Below are positions 35,791 through 43,219 of a stretch of 64,000 bases of DNA, in pieces. The stretch lies in NCBI GenBank assembly GCA_016712505.1, contig JADJQY010000013.1, positions 262,010 through 326,009 on the forward strand, given 5' to 3'. The stretch comes from Candidatus Eiseniibacteriota bacterium. GTDB lineage: Bacteria > Eisenbacteria > RBG-16-71-46 > CAIMUX01. Numbering within the stretch: position 1 is the first letter of the stretch; each line of letters starts with the position of its first letter. The notes under the pieces are model-generated. The model searched no databases. It saw only the letters and a program-made list of their open reading frames with translations, and was not told where the DNA came from. Both the position numbers and the translations under genes were made by a program.

Positions 35791-36258
35791 ATGACCGCAC
35801 AAGACCTGGTTCAGATGTACAGCTTCAGCCGGATGGCACTCGGCATGAACCTCGAAGGCCTGAACCACGCCGACAGTCTGGTCTCCCCGCAACCCGGCGG
35901 CAACTGCGCCAATTCGCTGCTCGGGCACATGATCGCCTCCCGGGAGCAGCTCTATCTCGCGGTCGGCGCGCCGCGGATGTGGAGCGAGGCCGAGACCGCG
36001 GTCTACGATCGCGGGACCGTCGGCCACTCCAGCCGGCCCGAGTTCCTTCCCTGGGATGAACTGCTCCGCGAACTGGATCGTTCTCAGTCCACACTGTTAT
36101 CGGTCCTCGGGGCGGTCGATCAGACCATCCTCGACCGGGCCACGGAACGCGGCACGATCGGCAGCCGGGTGGTGTTCTTGAACTTCCACGAGGCGTATCA
36201 CATCGGGCAGGTCGGACTGGTTCGGCGACTGATCGGCAAGGAAGGCGCCATCCAGTGA
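35791..36258 (+). CDS. DinB-family protein
   Basis: 155-residue four-helix protein. SLLGHMIASREQLYLAVG contains the first conserved His, and FLNFHEAYHIGQVGLVRRLIGK contains the HEAYHIGQ signature with the two other metal-ligand His residues. It probably binds a divalent metal; members are thiol-dependent transferases or stress proteins. AAGGAG lies nine bases upstream of the ATG. It stands alone, 150 bases after the channel gene, and is followed by a terminator-like hairpin. Confidence 0.87.
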   Translation: MTAQDLVQMYSFSRMALGMNLEGLNHADSLVSPQPGGNCANSLLGHMIASREQLYLAVGAPRMWSEAETAVYDRGTVGHSSRPEFLPWDELLRELDRSQSTLLSVLGAVDQTILDRATERGTIGSRVVFLNFHEAYHIGQVGLVRRLIGKEGAIQ

Positions 36259-36265
36259 GGCGGTT

Positions 36266-36294
36266 GGCGGTCGAACCGGCTGGTTTCGACCGCC
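36266..36294 (+). terminator. Terminator-like hairpin after the DinB gene
   Basis: GGCGGTCGAA and TTCGACCGCC pair perfectly over 10 bp, extended by two G-C pairs beyond a single bulged T. It begins eight bases after the stop. No U tract. Confidence 0.5.
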
Positions 36295-36313
36295 GCGTGG
36301 TCTATCATGGCGC

Positions 36314-37198
36314 ATGATCTGGATCGGGACCTCGGGCTACAGCTTTCGCGACTGGGTGGGGACCCTCTATCCCGCGGGTACCCGACAGTCCGACATGCTC
36401 GCGCACTACGTCGGCCACTTTCCCGCGATCGAGATCAACGCGAGCTACTATCGTCTGCCGACCGCCGCGACCTTTGCCCGTATGGCCGAGCGGACTCCGC
36501 CGCGCTACCGCTTCGTGGTCAAGTTGCAGAAGGAATTGACCCACGAAGGAGCAACCGGGCGGTCCGGCGCGGGAGTCGAACGATCCCCCGGTCGGGACCT
36601 GGAGAGCCGCGCTGAGGCGACGGTGAACGCTCCGGCGGGGGAGGTCGCCGCGCAGTGCCGCGCGTTTCTGCAGGCGATCGAACCGCTGGAGTCGAGCGGC
36701 CGCTTTCACGGCGCGCTGGCCCAGTTTCCCTGGGGATTTCGGTGCACCCGGCAAAACCTCGATCATCTGCGCCGCCTGCGCGAGGGTTACCCGGTGCTTC
36801 CGTTGTTCGTCGAGTTTCGACACGAGTCGTGGGCCCGCCCGGAGACGCTCCGCTTCCTGCGCGATATGTCGGCCGGCTTCGTCGCGGTTGACGAGCCGCG
36901 GCTCAAGGGCTTGTTTCCTCCCTGGACCGAGACGGTGGGCGAGATCGGCTATGTTCGTTTTCACGGTCGGAATGCCGGAGCCTGGTGGGGGGGCGACAAC
37001 GCCGGACGGTACGACTACCTCTACTCCGAAGCCGAACTCGAGGAATGGGCGGGGAAGATCAAGGAGATGTCGGCGCGGACCCGGGAGATGTTCGTGTTCT
37101 TCAACAACTGTCACGGCGGCAAGGCGGCGCAGAACGCGAAGCGGATGGGCGCGCTGCTCGGCCTCCCGCCCTTTATCGAGCCGGGCGGCCCCGCGTGA
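36314..37198 (+). CDS. DUF72 family protein (YecE-like TIM barrel)
   Basis: 294 residues matching the DUF72/YecE family: IWIGTSGYSFRDWVGTLYPAG at the N-terminus, FPAIEINASYYRLPTAATFARMAERTPPRYRFVVKLQKELTHE, an LFVEFRHESWARPETLRFLRDM segment, and YVRFHGRNAGAWWGGDNAGRYDYLYSEAELEEWAGKI near the end. The fold is a TIM barrel; function is not established. No ribosome site is obvious, and a TATCAT sequence just upstream of the start allows a leaderless transcript. It overlaps the microprotein gene by GTGA. Confidence 0.92.
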   Translation: MIWIGTSGYSFRDWVGTLYPAGTRQSDMLAHYVGHFPAIEINASYYRLPTAATFARMAERTPPRYRFVVKLQKELTHEGATGRSGAGVERSPGRDLESRAEATVNAPAGEVAAQCRAFLQAIEPLESSGRFHGALAQFPWGFRCTRQNLDHLRRLREGYPVLPLFVEFRHESWARPETLRFLRDMSAGFVAVDEPRLKGLFPPWTETVGEIGYVRFHGRNAGAWWGGDNAGRYDYLYSEAELEEWAGKIKEMSARTREMFVFFNNCHGGKAAQNAKRMGALLGLPPFIEPGGPA

Positions 37199-37395
37199 TC
37201 CGGTTCGATCCCCGGGTGGGACTCTGCGTCGAGTGCCGGCACTCTCGCCGCGTCGACAGCGCGAAGGGGTCGACCTTCTGGATGTGCGGGCTCGCCGCGA
37301 CCGACCCGCGCTTCCGTAAGTATCCCGTGCTCCCGGTGATCCGCTGTAGCGGGCACCAACCCTCGGATCCCGTCGATCGGTCGGGACAACCATGA
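37195..37395 (+). CDS. Small Cys-rich, zinc-ribbon-like protein
   Basis: 66 residues, short enough to be missed by gene finders. It starts with GTG overlapping the DUF72 stop and ends with an ATGA overlap on the EamA gene, so three genes are translationally chained. Four Cys residues occur in the order C-x2-C (GLCVECRH), MC (FWMCG) and RC (VIRCSG), consistent with one zinc site. FRKYPVLPV is typical of a small bacterial family I recognise only as uncharacterised. Its role is unknown. Confidence 0.7.
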   Translation: MIRFDPRVGLCVECRHSRRVDSAKGSTFWMCGLAATDPRFRKYPVLPVIRCSGHQPSDPVDRSGQP

Positions 37396-38309
37396 CCCCG
37401 TCGGCGCCCGGCGCGGCGCGCCAGCATCGCCGGGGATTGATTGCCGTGATCATCGCCGCGGTCCTCTGGAGCATCGGAGGTCTGTTCATCAAGTGGGTGT
37501 CGGTCGATGCCTTCGTGATCACCCAGTGGCGGTCGCTCTTCGCCGCGGCCACGATCGCGATCGGCGCGCGCCCCGACCTTTCCGCGCTTCGCCGCGCGCC
37601 CGCGCTTTCGATGGCGCTGGTCCTCAGCTACGCGCTCACCCTGCTCACCTTCGTGGCCGCGACGCGTCTCACCACCGCCGCGAATGCGATCTTTCTGCAG
37701 TACACCGCCCCCTTGTGGGTCGCGTTCGTCGGGTTCGCCTTCCTGCGTCAGCCTCCGACACGGCTCGATCTGGCCACGCTGGTGGTGGCCTTCGGCGGCA
37801 TGGGGTTGTTCTTCCTCGGGAAGCTGGAGCCCGCGAACGCGCAGGGGAATCTGATCGCCCTCGCCTCCGGCGTCTTCTTCTCCGCCTTCCTCTTGCTTCT
37901 CCGCCACCCCCGCGCGAACTCCGACCTGCGGATCGGCGCCATGGTCGCCGGAAATGTCCTGCTCTGCCTCAGCATGGTGGTTCTCCATCTCGTGACCGGG
38001 AAGGAGGCCGCATTCCTGCCCTCGTCCCGTGATCTGGCCGCCCTCGCCATCCTGGGCATCTTCCAGATCGGGATCGCCTACATCGTCTTCAACTACGGAA
38101 TCGCGCGGGTCGCCTCGCTCGAGGCCTCGCTCCTCGGCATGGTCGAACCGGTGCTGAACCCGCTCTGGGTCTTCCTCGTGTTGGGCGAGCTCCCCGGCAT
38201 TTGGGCCAGCCTCGGGGGCACGATCATTCTCGGGGCGCTGGCGGTGCGGACGGTGGTGACGGAGCGGCGAGGCGCGAAGGCGACGCCGGCGGGGCCGACC
38301 ACCGAGTGA
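37392..38309 (+). CDS. EamA/DMT-family transporter
   Basis: 305-residue inner-membrane protein with ten hydrophobic helices in two EamA repeats. The first begins GLIAVIIAAVLWSIGGLFIKWVSVDAFVITQWRSLFAAATIAI; the second ends VFNYGIARVASLEASLLGMVEPVLNPLWVFLVLGE, the strongly conserved EamA motif. It is a drug/metabolite exporter with unknown substrate. It starts inside the microprotein stop (ATGA) and ends two bases before the convergent Fic-like gene. Confidence 0.9.
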   Translation: MTPSAPGAARQHRRGLIAVIIAAVLWSIGGLFIKWVSVDAFVITQWRSLFAAATIAIGARPDLSALRRAPALSMALVLSYALTLLTFVAATRLTTAANAIFLQYTAPLWVAFVGFAFLRQPPTRLDLATLVVAFGGMGLFFLGKLEPANAQGNLIALASGVFFSAFLLLLRHPRANSDLRIGAMVAGNVLLCLSMVVLHLVTGKEAAFLPSSRDLAALAILGIFQIGIAYIVFNYGIARVASLEASLLGMVEPVLNPLWVFLVLGELPGIWASLGGTIILGALAVRTVVTERRGAKATPAGPTTE

Positions 38310-38311
38310 GG

Positions 38312-39562
38312 TCACGCGGCGCGACGGAGCTGGATCGAGCGGGGGCCGATCACCTCGTCGTCGTCCTCGCCGAGCGCCGAGCCTCGCAACAGCAGGAAAC
38401 GAACCAGTCGATCGTAGATCCAGGAGCGATCGCGCGTGCGACCGGTTCTCTCTCGTAGGATGTCGAGGGCCGCGAGAACGTCGATCGCTCGGGTCGCAGT
38501 TGGTTTGCTCACCGACAGGTTGTGGCAGACTCCGGACACGGTGACGATCGGGTGTTGCGGCAGTCCCTCGAAGAGTCGAAGTGCGGTCGCACTCGTGATC
38601 GCCTCGCGCAGAAGCCGACTCCGATCGATGGCAACCAGACGCAGCAGGCCGGCGGCAAAGCCGGCCGTTCCCCGGGCTACCTGAGCAATGGCTACGAGGT
38701 AGAACGCAAACCACTCTTGCCACATGCGCTCCGCCGGGCACCCGCTTCCGTACGACGTCGTGAGGTGGTGGTTCAGTTCGCGGAGGTCGTTCCTACCATC
38801 GACGATCCGAAGCGCGTGCAGACGTCGCGCATACTCGTCGCGGTGCCGCAGGAAGTACTCGCTCAGAGGTAGGATCGGGGAGAAGAGCAGGCCGTTCTGC
38901 TCGAGCAGGAGGGTGACCATCATGCGCGCGATCCGATCGGTGTGTCCCGGATACGGATCGAGAAGCTCCAGCCGAGCATGTGCCCGAGCGATCCGGAGGA
39001 GCGGTGGGTCATCCGGGCTCGCCCCGCGAAGCTCGCGCTCGAAGGAAGCTAGCAATGCGGAGGGAAGAGCGCGACGCCGTGCGCCTGGGCCACCGATGGC
39101 TCGGAAGAGCCCGTCCAGGAGCGAGATCGTTGGCAGCTCGCCGAACGCCAACGCCATCTCATCGCGCGCCGAGGCCTGCCCGGTGATCATCCGGGCGATC
39201 GACGCGATCTCAACGGCCAGGTCCGGCGCGGCGGTCTCGTCGTCCGCTTCCCAAGACAGGAGGTCGAGCAACCCCGCACGGCCGCCGGCCAGACGGGCAG
39301 AGCTCACGGCTTCGCGGCGCACGCAGAACTCGGAGAGCAGCCCCGGGCTCGAGGCCAGAGGTGGCACGACCAGAGCGATCGCGTCGAGAGCGGCCAGAGC
39401 ACGCTCCGCCTCCCCCAGAACCGCCGCTAGCCCCGGACGCTCATCCACCATCGACAGCGCGGCAACCCCGTGACCCGGTCCCACGTCCGAGAGGGCGCGC
39501 CTGATGTTTCCGCTTGGCGACCCCCGACCATCCGAGCCCCACTCGTTCACTCCGGCGTCCAT
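38312..39562 (-). CDS. Degenerate Fic-fold protein with C-terminal winged helix
   Basis: 416 residues. The Fic core is recognisable (IARAHARLELLDPYPGHTDRIARMMVTLLLEQNGLL...LSEYFLRHRDEYARRLHALR), but the motif HPFxDGNGRxxR reads DPYPGHTDRIAR (residues 202-213), so the catalytic His, acidic residue and Asn are all replaced. The inhibitory-helix motif (S/T)xxxE(G/N) reads S88-A-R-L-A92-G93 and lacks its Glu. AMPylation is therefore unlikely. The C-terminus (HPIVTVSGVCHNLSVSKPTATRAIDVLAALDIL) is a winged helix, and two palindromes lie upstream, so I infer an autoregulating DNA-binding protein. ATG at 39562 was chosen because GGGGAG precedes it and upstream starts would place the palindromes inside the gene. 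Confidence 0.78.
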   Translation of the reverse strand: MDAGVNEWGSDGRGSPSGNIRRALSDVGPGHGVAALSMVDERPGLAAVLGEAERALAALDAIALVVPPLASSPGLLSEFCVRREAVSSARLAGGRAGLLDLLSWEADDETAAPDLAVEIASIARMITGQASARDEMALAFGELPTISLLDGLFRAIGGPGARRRALPSALLASFERELRGASPDDPPLLRIARAHARLELLDPYPGHTDRIARMMVTLLLEQNGLLFSPILPLSEYFLRHRDEYARRLHALRIVDGRNDLRELNHHLTTSYGSGCPAERMWQEWFAFYLVAIAQVARGTAGFAAGLLRLVAIDRSRLLREAITSATALRLFEGLPQHPIVTVSGVCHNLSVSKPTATRAIDVLAALDILRERTGRTRDRSWIYDRLVRFLLLRGSALGEDDDEVIGPRSIQLRRAA

Positions 39563-39632
39563 TTTTTCGCTCTCCCCTTGGCTCGTCAAGGTTTCCCTTC
39601 CGGCCCCGCGGTTCGGCGCGGCGGCTTCGGCT

Positions 39633-39681
39633 CGAGTAACGGATCCGTGACTCGGTTCGGGACGAGTAACGGATTCGTTAG
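39633..39681. promoter_or_regulatory. Twin palindromic operator upstream of the Fic-like gene
   Basis: Two copies of CGAGTAACGGAT start 30 bp apart (39633 and 39663). Each sits in a palindrome, GTAACGGATCCGTGAC (39636-39651) and GTAACGGATTCGTTAG (39666-39681). The first extends to a 20-bp palindrome with one mismatched pair. The spacing is close to three helical turns. They lie 74-119 bases upstream of the Fic-like start and are a likely dimer-binding operator. Confidence 0.6.
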
Positions 39682-39761
39682 CGGCGGCCGGGTTTGGCAC
39701 CGTCGGGACGACATGAGGTGTGAGCCTCGGGGCGCGGTTCCGGGGCAGATTCAGCCACTTC

Positions 39762-39790
39762 TGTCAACGAACGCCCCGATCTGGTACACA
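39762..39790 (+). promoter_or_regulatory. Candidate promoter for hrpB overlapping an inverted repeat
   Basis: TGTCAA (39762-39767) and TACACA (39785-39790) are 17 bases apart. The inverted repeat GATCTG-gtaca-CAGATC (39778-39794) covers the -10 element. The hrpB ATG is about 145 bases downstream. The rest of the 39563-39939 gap contains the twin operator and no gene I can support. Confidence 0.3.
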
Positions 39791-39939
39791 GATCCCATGC
39801 GCCGTCGTTTCGAAAGCACGACACCCCAAGAATGGTGGCAGCGAACATCGTGCCGGAAGACAGGTGAACCGCTCACTCGTCGCGGGAGCACTTCGGCGGT
39901 CCGAGGCCAGGTCCGAGACGGAGCGCACGGGGTGCAGGG

Positions 39940-42639
39940 ATGAGCCGAATCGCGCTCCCTCCACTGCCGATCGACGAAGTGTTGCCGCGGATCCTGGCCA
40001 GCCTGAATGAGGAGCGGCGGCTGGTGCTCAAGGCGCCGCCGGGCGCGGGGAAGACGACCCGGGTTCCGCCCGCCCTGCTCGACGCGGCGTGGCTCGAAGC
40101 ACGGGAACAGATCTGGGTGCTCGAGCCGCGACGGATCGCGGCTCGCATGGCGGCGGAGCGGGTGGCGCGCGAACGCGGCGAGCGTCCCGGAGAGACGATC
40201 GGCTATCAGGTTCGCTTCGAGGAGCAGACCTCGGCTCGCACCCGAATCCGCTTCGTCACCGAAGGGATCCTCACCCGTCGCCTGCTCCGGGATCCGGAGT
40301 TGCGGGGCATCGGGGCGATCATCCTGGACGAGTTCCACGAACGCTCCCTCGACGCCGACCTCGCCCTGGCGCTCCTGCGCGAAGTACAGGACGCGTTCCG
40401 CCCGGAGTTGCGGGTGATCGTGATGTCGGCGACGCTCGATCCTTCACCCCTCTCGGAGTACCTCGCCTGCCCGACGATCGAAAGCGCCGGTCGCCAGCAT
40501 CCGATCGAGCTGCTCTACGAACCGGCGTCGAACCTGCGGGCGATCGAGGACCGTGTGACCCTGGGATTCCGGCGGCTGCTCGAGCGGGGGGTGGAGGGGA
40601 GCGTTCTGGCCTTCGTCCCCGGGGCGGGGGAGATCCGACGCTCGCTCGATCAACTTGCGCCGCTGGCCCAGCGCGCCGGATATGACCTGCGGGCCCTGCA
40701 CGGCGAGCTACCGGTGGACGAGCAGGAACTCGCGGTGCGCGGCGGTCCTCGCCCCCGGGTGGTCATCTCGACCAACGTGGCCGAGGCCTCGCTCACCGTC
40801 GAGGGACTCACCGCGGTGATCGATACCGGGTTGGCCCGGGTCAAACGGTTCGATCCGGCACGCGGGTTCGACCGGTTGCACCTGGAGCGGATCAGCCGCT
40901 CGTCGGCCGCCCAGCGCGCGGGACGTGCCGGTCGACTCGGCCCCGGAATCTGTGTCCGGCTCTACAGTCAGACGGATCTCAATGCCTGGCCCGAGAGTCC
41001 CGAGCCCGAGGTCACGCGCACCGATCTGGCCGGCACGCTCCTGCAACTCATCGCCTGGGGAACCAGCCGGCCGGAGCAGTTTGCCTGGCTCTCCCCTCCC
41101 TCGGAGGAGGCGGTCGCCCGAGGGATCACGCACCTGCGCGACCTGGGCGCGATCGAAACGGCCGGCCGCGACGTGCCTTCCGGAACCGAGGGAGTCCTTC
41201 TGCGGGTGACATCGATCGGCGAGGCGATGCTCCGCTTTCCCCTCCCGCCGCGGCAGGCGCGTGTCCTGGTGGAAGCCGATCGCTTGGGGTTGTTGCGCGA
41301 GGCGGCCGACGAGGTCGCCTTGCTCGGGGAGCGTGACATCCGGCTCGAGACCCGCGCGTTTGGCGCTCCGGGGGGGCCGTCCTCGGCGCGCGACACCTTC
41401 GCCTATGAATCGGATCTCGCGGTGCAACTCGACCTGGTGCGCGAGGCGCGGGCGGCCAACTTCGCCCCCGCGGCTTGCCAACGACTCGGGCTCGACGGCC
41501 GAGCCGCACGCCGCGTCGATCGCGTGGCGGCACAGCTTCGAGCGCTCGCGCCCCGACAGACTCCGGCCGCCGGGGGAACTCCGCGTGAATCGAGCCCTCG
41601 GGCGCGTTCGCCGCGCGACGCACGGACGATCGGAAACGATCTCCTCCGCGCGCTCCTGGTCGGCCACCCGGACCGCGTGGTGCGTCGCCATTCCGGCAAT
41701 CCCCTGAACGGGGTCATGGTCGGAGGGCACGGAGTCCGCCTCTCCGAGCACTCGGTGGTGAAGGAGGGATCGCTCTTCCTGGCGCTCGATGCCGAGCACG
41801 CCTCCGATCGACAAGGGCGCTTCGTCCGCGTGCGGAACGCCGCTCAGGTGGACGATACGGTTCTCCGCGCTGCGTTTCCGCTCGACATGCGCACCGACGA
41901 CCTGGCGCGCTTCGACTCCCGCCTCGAGCGCGTGGTCGCCTCGCGCCGCGTCCTGTTTCGCGATCTGGTGATCGACGAGCGCGAGACCGGCCAGCTCGAC
42001 CCACAGGCCGCCACTGACGCCCTGGCCGAGGCCGCCCTCGCCGATCCCGATCGCGCGCTTGCCTGGACCCAGGAGGCGATCGACCTCCGCGATCGCTTTC
42101 TCTCTCTCCAGGCCTGGGATCGATCGATCGACCGGCGCTACGAGGATTGGCTGGGGGAGGCCGTTCGGATGCTGAGTTGGGGCAAGCGGAGTTTCGCCGA
42201 CCTCCGCGCCGCTTCCTTGTTCGAAGCACTGCAGGCGACCCTCGGCAACTCGGCCGCGGGAGGCCAGGAGGTAGGTTCCGGGCGGGAGGTCTCCCTCCTT
42301 CGCCTCCTGGACCAACGCGCACCGGCGCGGGTCACGCTGCCCAGCGGGCGCGCCGCGCGGCTCGAGTATCGGCCCGGCGCCGCGCCGATCCTGGCCGCGC
42401 GCCTGCAGGAGTTTTTCGGCAGCGAAGAGACTCCGAGCGTGAACCAGGGACGGGTACCGGTGCTTCTGCATTTGCTCGCGCCCAGTCAAAGGCCGCTGCA
42501 GGTGACGAGCGATCTGGGGAGCTTCTGGCGGACGGTCTACCCCCAGGTGCGCGGCCAGCTCCGCGCGAAGTATCCGCGGCACTCCTGGCCGGAGGACCCG
42601 CGGGCGGCGTCTCCGGAGGCGCGACCGCGTCGGAAGTAG
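39940..42639 (+). CDS. hrpB: ATP-dependent helicase HrpB
   Basis: DExH-box (SF2) helicase of 899 residues, family DEAH/HrpB. Motifs in order: KAPPGAGKTTRVP (Walker A), LEPRRIAARMAAERVA (Ia), FVTEGILTRRL, ILDEFHERSLDADL (II, DEFH as in HrpB), MSATLD (III), FVPGAGEIRR, STNVAEASLTVEGL (V) and SAAQRAGRAGR (VI). The C-terminus ends with the family-specific HrpB_C region (RPLQVTSDLGSFWRTVYPQVRGQLRAKYPRHSWPEDP). HrpB's cellular role is poorly defined, probably RNA or ribonucleoprotein remodelling. The start ATG follows a weak site (GCAGGG). The next small membrane gene follows in the same frame after the TAG. Confidence 0.94.
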   Translation: MSRIALPPLPIDEVLPRILASLNEERRLVLKAPPGAGKTTRVPPALLDAAWLEAREQIWVLEPRRIAARMAAERVARERGERPGETIGYQVRFEEQTSARTRIRFVTEGILTRRLLRDPELRGIGAIILDEFHERSLDADLALALLREVQDAFRPELRVIVMSATLDPSPLSEYLACPTIESAGRQHPIELLYEPASNLRAIEDRVTLGFRRLLERGVEGSVLAFVPGAGEIRRSLDQLAPLAQRAGYDLRALHGELPVDEQELAVRGGPRPRVVISTNVAEASLTVEGLTAVIDTGLARVKRFDPARGFDRLHLERISRSSAAQRAGRAGRLGPGICVRLYSQTDLNAWPESPEPEVTRTDLAGTLLQLIAWGTSRPEQFAWLSPPSEEAVARGITHLRDLGAIETAGRDVPSGTEGVLLRVTSIGEAMLRFPLPPRQARVLVEADRLGLLREAADEVALLGERDIRLETRAFGAPGGPSSARDTFAYESDLAVQLDLVREARAANFAPAACQRLGLDGRAARRVDRVAAQLRALAPRQTPAAGGTPRESSPRARSPRDARTIGNDLLRALLVGHPDRVVRRHSGNPLNGVMVGGHGVRLSEHSVVKEGSLFLALDAEHASDRQGRFVRVRNAAQVDDTVLRAAFPLDMRTDDLARFDSRLERVVASRRVLFRDLVIDERETGQLDPQAATDALAEAALADPDRALAWTQEAIDLRDRFLSLQAWDRSIDRRYEDWLGEAVRMLSWGKRSFADLRAASLFEALQATLGNSAAGGQEVGSGREVSLLRLLDQRAPARVTLPSGRAARLEYRPGAAPILAARLQEFFGSEETPSVNQGRVPVLLHLLAPSQRPLQVTSDLGSFWRTVYPQVRGQLRAKYPRHSWPEDPRAASPEARPRRK

Positions 42640-42654
42640 TCCTTTCTGGGCTGG

Positions 42655-43173
42655 GTGCTTGGTGTGCCGATCATCATCCTTCTCGCGTTGCTCGGGGAGA
42701 TGGTGGGAATCGGCGGCGCGCAGGTGTTGGTCGGAGCGGGGATGGGTGCCGGGGTGGGGCTGATGCAGCTGCCGCTGATCGGTGCCTTCCGGCCCAGACG
42801 GGCCCCGTGGTTCTGGTCGAGCACGATCGGTCTGTCGTTGCCGTTCCTGGTCGGAGATGTGGGCAAGCTCCTGGGACGCGAACTTCCATACTCGCTCTAT
42901 GTCTGCGTCGCGGTCGGCGGCTTGATCGTCGGAGTCTGGCAGGCCTACCTGCTCCGCGCGGGCTTCCGCGCGCTGCACTGGTGGGTGGTGTCGTCCTTGA
43001 TCGGTTGGTCGGGTGCCTCGGCCGCCGCCGCCTTGGCTGATCAGCTCCCAAAGCAGGGGGCGATCAGCGGCGTTCTGGGGCTCCTGATCTATCTGTTCGT
43101 GCTCATCGCCGGAGGGCTGGTGCTCGGTCTCTGTACCGGCGCGGCGCTGATCCGACTCCCGCCGCGACGTTAA
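42655..43173 (+). CDS. Small integral membrane protein, function unknown
   Basis: 172 residues with four or five hydrophobic segments, Gly/Ala-rich (VPIIILLALLGEMVG; GAGMGAGVGLMQLPLIGAF; IGLSLPFLVGDVGKLLG; YLFVLIAGGLVLGLCTGAALI). GTG at 42655 is the first start after the hrpB stop; homology cannot be judged, and the open frame reaches back to the hrpB TAG, so the N-terminus could be slightly longer. It is close behind hrpB and may share its transcript. No family recognised. Confidence 0.65.
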   Translation: MLGVPIIILLALLGEMVGIGGAQVLVGAGMGAGVGLMQLPLIGAFRPRRAPWFWSSTIGLSLPFLVGDVGKLLGRELPYSLYVCVAVGGLIVGVWQAYLLRAGFRALHWWVVSSLIGWSGASAAAALADQLPKQGAISGVLGLLIYLFVLIAGGLVLGLCTGAALIRLPPRR

Positions 43174-43219
43174 CCGCACCGGGCGCGCGAAGATCGTCCG
43201 CGTTTCCCCCGCGGCCGCG

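Noticed and set aside
36305..37552. Antisense frame of 415 codons over the DUF72 gene
   Set aside because: Shadow of the DUF72 gene; no recognisable domain and no ribosome site.
42637..42654. Readthrough of the hrpB TAG into the small membrane protein, which is in the same frame
   Set aside because: HrpB already ends normally, and the next gene has its own GTG; no recoding element seen.
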